Shown here: one piece after another, positions 26,567 to 37,484 of the stretch
Numbering within the stretch: the stretch's first letter is position 1
Layout: each line of letters begins with the position of its first letter
DNA from: Heliocybe sulcata
Lineage: Eukaryota; Basidiomycota; Agaricomycetes; Gloeophyllales; Gloeophyllaceae
Direction: 5' to 3'
NCBI GenBank assembly: GCA_004369045.1
Contig: ML213511.1
Coordinates: 61,195 to 125,194 of the forward strand
DNA length: 64,000 bases
The notes under the pieces: generated by a model
The model's input: the letters and a program-made list of their open reading frames with translations, nothing else
Database searches by the model: none
What the model was told of the DNA's origin: nothing
Translations under genes and position numbers: made by a program

Positions 26567-28060
26567 CTAACTGAAGCTGCTCACACCGAACGCAAACTCG
26601 GTGAACAGGTCCAACGGGAACACATTGGCGATCGCCGTGTATCCAGCGACGTTCGGATGCAGGTAGTCTCCGGAGTTGTACATCGGGTTCAACTGTGCAG
26701 GGTTGCTTGGATCCCGGACGATCGCGTCAAAATCGACGACGGCATCAAACAAGCTGCCGCTGCCCGTCCCGTTGCGAATCCACGTGTTGATGCGCTGGCG
26801 AGTAAGCTCACGCGTCGGGTCGGAGTAAGGCTGGATCGTCGAGTTGGGCGCGCCGAACGGCGTGATGGTGGCGGCGAAGATGGGGATGCCGAACGTGTGC
26901 ACGCGCGTGATGATCTGCTGGTACGCCAGGAGGAGGCGGTCGCCCACTTCTTGCTGCGCCGCTGCGGTTGTGTCTGCTGTGCCGATATCGTTGACGCCCT
27001 CGAAGATCATGGCGTATCTGACGCCGGACTGGGAGAGGACGTCGCGCTCAATACGGCCCTGTGCGTTCGGACCCAGTCCGTCGTACAGGATGCGGTTACC
27101 GCCGGCTGCTTGGTTGATGACGGCGATGTTTGCAGTCAAGGGATTTTGTTGCATCCTTCTCAGGACTAGGTCAGGCCACCTGCAACAGCGTCTTTAGATC
27201 ACCGGTATGTCGTGGAAGATGATATAATCAGGCACCTGTCATTACCGTCCGTGTCGCTACCACGGCCATCCGTGATACTGTCGCCCACGATTGCCCACAC
27301 CGAGGTGCTGGAAGGCGCCCACGTTTGCACGCCGCTCACAAAGTACCTGCAAGAATATCCTTAGGCCCGAAGAATTCCAACGGATGATGCTTAAACCGAT
27401 ATACCAGTGAGCGATATTTTGGGTAGAGGGATCAGTCATATTGGCCGCATTGACATAGTTACCGAACGAGAAGTACGACGTCGCGCGACTGCCAGGATGC
27501 GAAGTGATGTAGTTGCTCGCCTGGCCTTGTGCCAAGTACATCGTAACGGTGATTGTCGACTGAGGGGCAATGGGGAAGTTGAGCGGATCAGACACGACCA
27601 GAGCACCATTCGGAACTATGATGGACGAGTTGCCACTGAAGGTCACTGGTTGCAAGGTTTCGGTCTTGATCGCGCTGTCCCCAGAAGAACCGTTAGAGGG
27701 AAGCGCCACAGTCACTGCAGTAATTGGCAGGTCGACTGTGCCGAATGCGTTTGAAAACTCCAGCCTAATCTGCTCTCCGCCGACAGACATGTGCAGTGTC
27801 TGACGAAGGGTCGAGTTGTAGAAGACGAGATTCGATTGGTTCTGCAGCAACAAGGTCAATACTTCTACATTTTTCGATTAAGCCACAGGACGCACAAAGG
27901 GAGGCGGAGGCAGGTTCGTGTATTCGGTCAACTGGGGCATGGATACCCATGTCTCCACCCAGTGTCCCCCCAGGATCGTCGGCTGGATAGGTGCCGCCAG
28001 CACCATACCCACTACCAGGGTGGCGAGGAGTCCTAGGTATCGAGAAAATGACATGGCCAT
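26567..28060 (-). CDS. Secreted SGNH/GDSL-type hydrolase (lipase/acylesterase)
   Basis: Predicted extracellular ester hydrolase. The ATG at 28060 begins MAMSFSRYLGLLATLVVGMV, a clear signal peptide ending near VLAAP. A long beta-rich N-terminal region follows (HWVETWVSMPQL, NLVFYNSTLRQTLHMSVGG, several NxS/T sites), then the SGNH core. Block I is AIVGDSITDGRGS (GDSI instead of GDSL; nucleophile Ser), block II is NQAAGGNRIL, block III is EGVNDIG, and block V is GDYLHPN with the Asp-x-x-His pair. The layout matches fungal secreted GDSL proteins of about 430 residues. Introns are few; one falls after PPPF and others lie near 27160-27360. The gene is divergent from the acetyl xylan esterase, so the two may share control. 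Natural substrate is unknown. Confidence 0.9.
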
Positions 28061-28145
28061 CTCGTTAGAGGTAGGACTGGCAGGTGGTCAGAGTCTCGTA
28101 GCTCCTGGGCCTCGCGCAAGAGCTACAAAAGTGCCCGCACGCCAG

Positions 28146-28153
28146 ATTATATA
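28146..28153 (-). promoter_or_regulatory. TATA-box-like element of the SGNH hydrolase gene
   Basis: On the minus strand GTATATAAT lies about 86 bp upstream of the ATG at 28060. Confidence 0.45.
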
Positions 28154-29419
28154 CATTTCCGTCGTCGGCGTGGTCTGCGCTGAAGATATCTCCTGCCGGC
28201 ACGCCAGGGGATATGTGAGTGGGAGGAGGGCCCGAAATGCATTCCTTTCGGGCGGTGTACCTATGAAGAACGTCACCAGGAGAGGTCAGGTGTGCTTGTA
28301 AGTGCGGAAGAACTTCGGTTCAGGGATTCACGAGCGTGTCAGGTCCGACGGTGAAGAAAGTGCTTGCAGGCAGGTTTCAAGCATGTAAGGCAGACCAATA
28401 CCCTGTCATCGAAGGTGCAAGTATGATGGTTCGAGGTCAAACTCCAAGTTGCTCGATACCGGGAAGTCGAAGTGGTCCAATGTTCGCAGAAGAGACCCTG
28501 TGAACCCACGGCACACTGGTCTCGCAGATCCTGCGGTGGTGGGTTTGTGTACTAATAAAAAACATGACTACTTGACTTCTCAGCATCGGAATACGGCTCG
28601 AAAGAACGTACCAAACTCTCATAAATCTGTCTTGCGTTTGAGTAGTACTTAGCAAATGCGAAGCTGCGACGGAAGCTTCAGACCTCTAGTTGACATCAGA
28701 TACCTCCAGTAGTATCAGACCTGTGAATACCCGAAAGCCAGCGCTCGCCACGAGCTGGCCGTCTGAAGCATGAGAAGTTCAGACGGTAGAGATGAATTGA
28801 GTGGCAACTTCTAAGTACAGACTGTATAAAGACGCTGACCTGCCCTATCGAGGTGCAGCGGAAGACTCCGGGGTCGCCATTCCAGCCTGCAACATGCAAC
28901 ATGAACTTCAAACTGCAATTGCAAGACATAGGCCCATGGGGGTAGGCGCGTACAGTACCGGAGTACTATTAATTGACCTGCTGACCTTAGCTTGCAGTAA
29001 TAAGAGAAGGTTAGTCCTCTAACTCCACTGACTTCGGCAATTAATACCAACGTTCCATATATGCGACAGCTCTAATAATGAGCAGTTTTTCTCAGCGGAG
29101 CCTCCCAGCTTGAGGCCATAGTAACTCCCCGGCGGTCTGGCTACTTCTCATTGCGATTAATGTCCTCGGTTCCTCCTTCTGATTCGTCTTCCGGCATACC
29201 AGCAGCGTGTAGGTTGCAAGCAACCGAGGCATGCGGTACACAGGGGTTCTCTTGATCAAAATCCTATCTGTAGGGCTCGTACTCGTGACACTGGGAGGCG
29301 GAAAGGGCAAATTGTCGGTGGCCTTACCGACAATCATCCCTTCGATCATGAGCATGCTCTCCAACACGTCCGCGATTTACCCATGGTTGCATTGGAGGGA
29401 ATTTGTCTCTGCCGCCGAG
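28154..29419. other. Divergent intergenic region
   Basis: This lies between two secreted-hydrolase genes transcribed away from each other. No gene is recognised. It probably holds regulatory sequence for both, but no specific site can be claimed. Confidence 0.55.
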
Positions 29420-29425
29420 TATAAA
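29420..29425 (+). promoter_or_regulatory. TATA box of the acetyl xylan esterase gene
   Basis: TATAAA, followed by G, lies 85 bp upstream of the ATG at 29505. Confidence 0.5.
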
Positions 29426-29504
29426 GACCCTGCTGCAACATCTAGTGACCATACGGTGACTTGCACCATCGACGTTCAACTTCAGGGTCTTCTGGAAGGA
29501 CACC

Positions 29505-30524
29505 ATGAAGACTTCAACGTTATCAGTCATTCTGTGCTTCTTGGCTGGCATCTTCGTCAATGCCGTCTCCATTGACAAGCGTCAGTCCCGCGGATCGCTG
29601 CAGCAAGTGACCGGCTGGACTCCGAACCCGACCAATGTTGGCATGTACGTTTATATCCCGAACAACCTGGCTTCTTCCCCTGGCCTTATTTTGGCTATGT
29701 AAGTCGATCCTTTTCAATGATGCCCATCAGCCGAGATTGATGTACGACACAGTCATTACTGCCAAGGCAGCGCCCAGGCTTACTATACCGGTTCTCCTTA
29801 TGCTCAATTGGCAGAGGAATACGGCTTCATAGTCATCTACCCCAACAGCCCGCACTCCGGCTCTTGCTGGGATGTCAGCTCGGAGGCGACACTCACCCAC
29901 AACGGCGGTGGTGACAGCAACTCCATCGCCAACATGGTAGGGTACGCTGTCAGTACCTGGGGCGTTAACTCGGCCAAGGTATACGTTACCGGTAGCAGCT
30001 CCGGCGCCATGATGACCGTAAGTTTGTGTGCATCCAGTATGCATGTATCCGGCTCACACAACCCATCGCAGAACGTCCTCTCGGCTACGTACCCTGAGTT
30101 GTTCAAGGCGGCGAGCGTCTATTCCGGCGTTCCCGCCGGCTGCTTCGTCTCGTCCACCAACCAGGTCGACGCCTGGAACTCCACCTGCGCCCTCGGCGAC
30201 CAGATCGACACCCCCGCCCAGTGGGGCAACGTCGTCCGCGCCATGTACGCCGGCTACTCCGGTGCGCGCCCAAAGATGTTGATCTGGCATGGGACCGCCG
30301 ACACCACCCTCTACCCCCAGAACTACTTCGAGACGATGAAGCAATGGACCAACGTCTTCGGCTACAACTACAACGCGCCTGAGAGCCTTCAGGTCAACGA
30401 TCCCCAGTCTGAGTACAACACGACTACGTACGGTCCCAACGTCGTGGGTGTCTACGCCCAAGGTGTCGGACACACGGTGCCTATCCATGGCACTCAAGAC
30501 ATGGAGTGGTTTGGCTTTGCATGA
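29505..30524 (+). CDS. CE1-family acetyl xylan esterase (secreted)
   Basis: Removes acetyl groups from xylan outside the cell. Three exons (29505-29698, 29753-30017, 30072-30524) give 303 residues with consistent phases. The signal peptide is MKTSTLSVILCFLAGIFVNA, followed by a KR site (SIDKR) that may be cut by a Kex2-type protease. The esterase fold follows: GMYVYIPNNLASSPGLILAI, IHYCQGSAQAYY, EEYGFIVIYPNSP, the nucleophile elbow VTGSSSGAMMT, the acid loop WHGTADTTLYP and the His loop GVGHTVPIHG. Paired cysteines (SGSCWD, PAGCFV, STCALGD) match the CE1 pattern. No CBM1 cellulose-binding module is present at either end. A feruloyl esterase is the main alternative in the same family, but the TWG-x-x-S/D-x-x-K-V-x-V-TG context favours acetyl xylan esterase. 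Confidence 0.92.
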
Positions 30525-30871
30525 TGAACAAGGAGTATCATTCTTGGGCTAAGCAAGAAAGGTCTCTTCTGCAGCTTGTAGCTGTTTGGTCTCCGGCTAC
30601 CGCTGTCTGTCATTGTATTATAAGAACGGCTCCACTTCCGGAGTCGACGTCAGAACAGCTCTGAAAGCTCCAAGCTTGTCCATATTTCTCATACTCGCAG
30701 CGACAAATCGACGGTCTCTAACACGGATACCAGATTCCTAGGCGTCTGAGTGTTTGCCGGCCCCAGGCAACACGTAGCAATAACGAAGGTCAGTTGTGCG
30801 TTGCGCGACACAACTTCCAAAATTATGTCTCTAGTATTCTGCCAAGTCTATTGCAGCTATATGTCTGAAAT
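30525..30871. other. Convergent 3' region
   Basis: 347 bp between the stops of the esterase (+) and the decarboxylase (-). It presumably holds both 3' untranslated regions; no gene is seen. Confidence 0.6.
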
Positions 30872-31521
30872 CTACATCGTCTCCCAGGTATCGTCAATGT
30901 CTGGCAGATCACCCTGCCCGGTCGTCAACTCCGACATCTTCGCATACTCTACCATCAAATGTCTGTCCGCCTGATCCTTGCCTTCCTGCGCGAGCGCTTT
31001 CCACCGTGCCATATCCTCAGGATTGCGCTTCCACCCTCTCGCCTGATCGCATCGACCAGTCAGCGAATATCTCTTCTGTTCAGTATCGGAAGAACTTACC
31101 TGGTCCGGGTGATCCCAGTGTCCTCGCGTAAACGCACCGAAAGTATGGATCGTCTGCTGGTCAAAGTCAATAACCATGGAGACCACCGTCCCGGTTTCTA
31201 CAACAAAACACGCGTCAGATGATCGCCAGCTCGCTCCCAGTGTATCCTGACCTTCGAGCCAGCTGCATTGCCAGACATTATCCCTGACCTTCTGGTAGTG
31301 CGCATGCTGGAAGTTCACTCTTCCCGCCAGCGGGCCGGAGTGAATCCGATAGACGCAGCGGGTCAGGGAGCGGAAGTACATCTGGAACAAAGGCGTCAGC
31401 AAACACTCGCGTCGTAAGTGGCTTCACCGACCTCATACGTCCATCCCAGGCCATATGTGTACTTGAACCGTTTCCCTTCGATTTGTTTGAACTCTTCTCG
31501 TGTTGCTCCTTCGTCGCTCAT
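30872..31521 (-). CDS. Phenolic acid decarboxylase
   Basis: Cofactor-free decarboxylation of hydroxycinnamic acids (p-coumaric, ferulic) to vinylphenols, expected in the cytosol. The start is the ATG at 31521 (MSDEGATREEFKQIEGKRFK). Catalytic residues known for the bacterial enzyme are conserved by alignment in memory: the YTY pair in KYTYGLGWTYE, the Arg in YRIHSG, and the Glu in SWLE. The rest of the small beta-barrel follows: VRDNVWQCSW, ETGTVVSMVIDFDQQTIHTF and RGHWDHPDQARGW. Introns fall after WTYE, inside WLE|ETG and after HPDQ. The C-terminal tail (ELTTGQGDLPDIDDTWETM) is acidic. Its position beside an esterase that can release xylan side groups fits a role in detoxifying plant phenolics; that link is inference. 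Confidence 0.88.
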
Positions 31522-32269
31522 AGCTTGTGGTTCTTTCGTTTCTGGCCGCATATCGACGGGAAAAGGGCCTTATATGATGCAGCAGCTCATTGTCCAGGCC
31601 CTACAATCTGTTTTCCACCGGTCCTTACTGTTGGACCAGGCCCTAGCAGCGTTCTCGGAGAAGGCATACTGTCCATGCCGAGCATTGTTCGCTACAGATA
31701 AAATATTATGCGACAGAACATGGAGGAACATGCCAGCTACCAAGAAGGCTATAAGTAACGCAATTTAGCTGCTCCTTTGATGTCTCGAGGATTCAGTGCT
31801 GCAGCGCTCAACGCCGTTTACCAATCTTGTCGCTGCTGGATGGTATTCCTTGACTAGGTGGTCGTTCTCCCTTACAGAGCTATGTAGGAACGGCGTCTGA
31901 ATGCGATGATGTTATGGCTTGCGCGTTGCGTGCTGATCGGGCCGTCCTCATATCAGTAGCCGGAATCTGGGCCGAGCCCGAGCAGGCGCAAACTCGAAGA
32001 GTACCTCCCGGTCTAGAGTAAACCTCCGCATTATTTATTGCTAGAACAATGATACAAGAGAAAGAGATTGCTGAGATCGAGCCAAAAAATACAAATGCAG
32101 TGGTCTGTGAGTGAGAAGAGCTATTACTACGAGAGGAATATTCAGGGAGTAACAATCGTGTCGAATGCGGACTGCCGCAGCATACGTACAAACGATGATA
32201 ATACAGAATTAAGTGAGACAAGAGCTGTACAATGATGAACGAACGGGTATGAACTGGTCGGTACCTGCG
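31522..32269. other. Intergenic, no recognisable gene
   Basis: This covers the promoter of the decarboxylase (a TATATAAG-like box near 31570 on the minus strand) and the 3' flank of the histidine kinase. No coding signal is recognised. Confidence 0.55.
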
Positions 32270-35200
32270 TTACGATACTGTAATGGCAGGTCGATGCAGC
32301 AGACGATGTTTGAGCGCGGCTCTCTCGCCAGCGAGTTTATTGATAGCGTTCAACAGGTCACCTCGCCGTAGAGGTTCTGAGGAAGGATTAGCGCCGAGTG
32401 CTCTTCAATCAGTGACAGACGTACTGGTGATATGATCATCCATTCCTGCCTGCAAACACCGTTCCCTATCACCAATCACTAAAGATATGGACGTGAATAC
32501 CAATTAGCCTATCATGGGCAGAAGTCACTCACTTGCGTGGGCCGTTAGCGCGATGATAGGCGTGCGATGTAATCCATTGTGCATCTCGTACGCCCGGATC
32601 AGCTCAGTGGCCTCCATGCCGCCCATGAAAGGCATTGACACATCCATCTGCAGCACGTACTATCGTCAGCATGGTATGAAAACAAGACTGGAAATGACCA
32701 ACCAAGATGATGTCGAATGGTCTAGTCTGTTGCACTCGTTCCTTAAAGGCGTCAACGGCTAACGAACCGTTCTCCGCGATTTCAACAGAATGGCCATATT
32801 TTTCTAATATTTTCACCGCTAGCTTCTGATTGACCAAGTTGTCCTCGGCCAGCAGGATGTCGAAGACGATATCATTCGGCGCCGCCACAGGACTGACAGT
32901 CGAGGATTCAAGAGCGGAGATCAATGCTGAAGCAAGATCTTGGGCAGAAACCGGCGTGGTCCCATGTGAGCTGATGCTGTTATCGAGACACCATTTCACT
33001 TGGATATGGCAATTAGACTAGTTCCTGGCCAGTATGATAGGCAGTAACTTACGGTTCAATCGGGGCATGGACTTTAAAAAGTACATTTCAGAGCATATTG
33101 ATAGAACATTTAGGAACCACCTACCGGTAGAATCAAGACGATCGGGATGTATCGCAGATGCTCATATTCACGTATAACTTCCGTCTAAACACACGACGTT
33201 AGTTAAGATGAATATCAGCCTGGGAGTGGAAGCATGACACATACGACGTTCAAAGAGTCCACAACGATGGTATCAATATGAGGACAACGGTCCTTGTCCG
33301 CAACTTGCGATGCGTCGTGCACGACGAAGGGTCGCAGGCTGAGCTCATTGATACGGTCTATCACCCCTGTCCGGTCGTGTAGCGTATCGACAAACAGGAT
33401 ATTGCGCTTGGAGAATGGCGCCATCCGTTGCAGTATTGTTTCCATCGACACATGGCTGATTTGCGACGTGATGGTGAAGAAGAACTTGCTGCCCTTGCTG
33501 ACTTCACTCTCCACCCACATGTTACCTTGCATAAGGTTCACAAGCCGCTTTGAGATCGATAGACCCAAACCAGTACCGCCGTATTCCTAGGACAGGATCA
33601 GAGAAAATGCCAGACGCGCACACACATCCTACTCACCCTGGTCGTGGAACCATCGGCTTGACAGAAGGTGTCGAAGATGAGGTTAAGCTTATCCTTCGCT
33701 ATACCTATTCCGGTGTCGGTAACGCAGAATTCTAGGGTAACGCTCTGGTCGTCCAAAGCCAAAAGTCTGCAGCTCAGACCAACGTGTCCCTTCTTGGTAA
33801 CCTTCGACGGCGTGAATTTGATTGCGTTCCCGACTAAGTTGGTTATAACTTGTCGTAGACGAAGGGAGTCACCGATAAGTTGGTCGGGGATATCGGGGTC
33901 CACGTCGTAGGTCAAGTCCAAGTTGTTCTGGGAGGCACGGACGACTAGCGTCTTCAAGATACCAAATACCGTCTGGCGTAACGAGTAGGACACGGCTTCC
34001 ATGGTCATGCGACCAGCCTCGACTAGAGTACGGTCAATTAACCAAGATAACGGGTAAAGGACGATTGCTCACTCTTCGAGATATCCAAGATATCATCAAT
34101 GATCAATAGTAGGGAGCGCGCCAAGCTGTGCACTAGAAGCAAACTCTCACGCTGCGAACGATTGAGGTCGCTGTCCAGCGTCAGCTCAGTCATACCGATG
34201 ATACCGTTCATGGGTGTCCTGCAAAATTCCCCGTTAGCCTGCGTAGAGCGTAAACAGTCATGTCTCACCTGATTTCGTGCGACATGTTCGCCAAGAACTC
34301 CGACTTACTACGGTTGGCCAACTCGGCAGCCTCCCTTGCAGCGGTATTCTTCTGGATACTGTCTCGCAAGTTGAACACCATTTGATTGATTTGGGTTTTC
34401 AAGGAGTCCATCTCTCCGCTGGCCTCGACAGTGATGAACCGGGTAAAGTCGCCGTCCATAGCCGCCGCGGAGATCTGAGCGAAACCTCGGACCTGCGTCG
34501 TCAAATTGCCCGCCATAGTGTTCACCGCCATTCTGCGAAACATTGAAGCTCGACACCACAACCTGCTGTGCGATGTCGTGGAATACTTACGTGATCTCTT
34601 GCCAGATACCTTGCACATTCCCGACTTCAGCCTGTACACCTAGCTTCCCTTCTGTACCCACTTCGCGAGCGACCTTCTTGACTTCTTTCGCAAAGATTGC
34701 CAATTGGTCTATCATGTCGTTGATGGTGTTGACCAGCTGTAACATCTCTCCAGAGACGGAGACACCTTCGATCTTCCTCGTCAAGTCTCCGCGTGCAACA
34801 GCGGTCTGTGATAGCTAAGCGTCAGGATTCGGCTTCCTTGAATGTCTATACACTCTACGCACGGTTGCGACGGCGATAGTTCGCACTTGTAGGGTCAACT
34901 ACCATGCCCATTAGTTTTACGGGTGATTTCCATAAGTGACATCGAACTCACGTTGGCAGCCATGACGTTCACGTTGTCCGTCAAATCCTATACACCGGCA
35001 GTCAACCAAACTCTCCGAGTCCAACAGGACACAGCTTAGTCGTATATAACGCACCTTCCATGTACCGCCCACATTCGCCACTCTGGCCTGACCGCCCAAC
35101 TTACCCTCCGTTCCGACTTCGCGCGCGACACGAGTGACCTCGTCCGCGAAGACGCTCAAACTTTCCGTCATGCCGTTGACCGTCTCCTTCAACTCCAATA

Positions 35201-37484
35201 TCTCTCCACGCACGTCGACTTGGATCTTCTTCGTCAAGTCACCGCTAGCCACGGCCTTCGTCACCTCTGCAATCGAGCGCACTTGTGTCGTCAGATTCAT
35301 GGCCATGAGGTTAACGTTGTCCGCCAAAACCTATGCAGAGCACATGTTATCCTCTTGCGTATGAAGTTCTGGGCGGGGCACTCACCTTCCACATCCCCTG
35401 AACGTCGGGTACAACAGCTTGACCACCCAATATACCCTCGGTTCCGACTTCCAAGGATACACGGGTGACTTCGCTAGCCAAGGTCGACAATTGATGCACC
35501 ATGGAGTTGACGGTGACTTTCAACTCTAGCATCTCACCCTGGACGTCGACGCGGACTAGCTTCGTCAAGTCACCCTGGGCAACGGCCTTGGTGACTTCGG
35601 AGATGGATCGCACTTGATCCGTCAAGTTGCTGGCCATTTTCTAGGAGGAATGACACATTTAACGTGCCCATGTGAATAACTTTTGACTGTTTCAAAACTC
35701 ACGTTGACGTTCCTAGTCAAATCAGCCCAAGTGCCCTGCACACCCTCGACACGAGCCTGACCACCCAATATACCCTGCGTACCGACCTCCAACGCCACAC
35801 GAGTGACTTCCGAAGCAAAGGCGCTCAACTGATCCACCATAGAGTTCACGGTCTGCTTCAAGGTCTGCATTTCACCCTCCACCTGAATCTCAATCTTCTG
35901 CGTTAGATCTCCCTTGGCGACAGCAGTCGTGACGTGTGCGATGGTTCGCACTTGATCCGTCAAGCTAGCACACATCCGATTGACCTGCAGTTGTGATGAG
36001 CTCACATGCTAATCCTGCATCATCACTAGTAGCACTTACGTTTCGAGTCAGCTCTAGCCAAACACCCTCCACGTCTGGTACATGAGCCTGACCACCCAAA
36101 TTACCTTGAGAACCGACTTCCAACGTCACTCGAGTAACTTCCGCAGCTAGTGTCCTAAGTCGAATAACCATTCCGTTAACCGTGTTCTTCAAGTCCAGGA
36201 TTTCACCCTCCGCGTCGACTTCAATGAACTTTGACAAGTCTCCGTGTGCGACAGCCTTTGTAACCTGAGCGATACTCCGCACTTGATTGGTCAAGTTCGC
36301 GGCCAGTTTGTTGACGACACCAGTGAGTTCTTTCCATGTACCTTCGACGCCGACGACGACGGCTTGGCCACCCAATTTGCTGCAAAACGGTCAGCGGTGG
36401 ACCGTACAAAGCTAGACGACTTACCCTTCGGTTCCGACTTCCAAAGACACACGAGTGACTTCTTCCGCGAATTGTCCTAAACGATCGACCTGCGCACCGT
36501 CAGCCACTTGCGACTGCCAACCATCAGAGCACGCACCATAGAGTTGATGACTTCCTTGAGCTGAACCATGACGACACCCTGGACGTGGACCTCGATCTTC
36601 TGCGACAAATCGCCCTGGGCGACGGCATTGCAAACGCGTGCGACGTCCTGGACCTGGGCCTTTAGCAGCTTGAGCTCCTCGATCGCACTCATCCCGCTCT
36701 CGAACGCCGCCGCGGCGAGCGGACCGGGGGGCACGACCAGCGGCGAGCCCGTGGGCGAGCCGAATGCCTCGCGGACCTGGCGCATCGTCTCGTTGTCGGT
36801 GATCGTCTTGCCGCAAGTAGGGCACATGAATACCTGGGTCGTGAGGTCGTAGTAGTCGGACTCGATCTGATGGTTGTCTTCCCCGCCGGACAGCCGCACG
36901 GCGTCGAGAGAGCTCTGGCCGGGGACGGTGTCGATGTCGATCAGCATGCCGGAGGGGCCTCGGCCGGCGCGGTTCGAAAATTGGCGGGGCTGGCGCTCGC
37001 CGTAGCTGGTGTGTGGGTCGATGGAACTCGGTGCGTTGGGATCGAGGAGGCGAGCCGGGGCTTGCGGGAAGGGATAGGTACCGTTGGCTGGTTTCGAGTC
37101 AGCGCTGATGGGATGGGAGCCATTCTGTGAAGCATTCGACTTCTTTGAAGCGGTCTCACTCTGAACAGACGGAAAACAAGAAGGAGCATCGCCTACACTG
37201 CGTCTTTTCTTCGTTTCCGGCCCATCCCCGCTATAGGGTTCCTTGTCCTTGATGTTCCGCAACTCTTCTTCAGCGGTGTACATCCGTCGCGCGATGTTTC
37301 TTATCGAGTGCATGACCGAGTCGTAGCACCAGCCAGGCGGCCCATTATACACGGGCGGAGGGGTCGTCGACGGGGCGGATTCGTACAGGTTAAGGAGAGC
37401 AACAAGATAAAGCATGAAGGGTGTTTCGGACGTCGATGGGGGTTGCCCTTGCCCAGACGCCATGGCGGCGGCAGCGGTCTCCAT
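32270..37484 (-). CDS. Group III hybrid histidine kinase with HAMP repeats (NIK1/OS-1 type)
   Basis: Osmosensing-type kinase upstream of the HOG MAPK pathway and known target of phenylpyrrole and dicarboximide fungicides (family knowledge). The start is [20 protein letters not shown] at 37484. After a 300-residue N-terminal part come seven HAMP units, each with a GDL/GDF box: [66 protein letters not shown] and [11 protein letters not shown]. Then HisKA ([20 protein letters not shown], phospho-His present), HATPase_c (N box [18 protein letters not shown]1 [23 protein letters not shown]) and a receiver domain ([20 protein letters not shown], phospho-Asp in [21 protein letters not shown]). The stop is at 32270. 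There is no transmembrane segment, so it is cytosolic. Exons are interrupted by introns between HAMP units. The protein is apparently intact. Confidence 0.94.

Noticed and set aside
26483-27169. Long plus-strand open frame, 228 codons
   Set aside because: It is antisense to the SGNH hydrolase exon; composition is an effect of the GC-rich third codon positions on the other strand.
30054-30497. Minus-strand open frame of 147 codons
   Set aside because: It is antisense to exon 3 of the acetyl xylan esterase, with no motif of its own.
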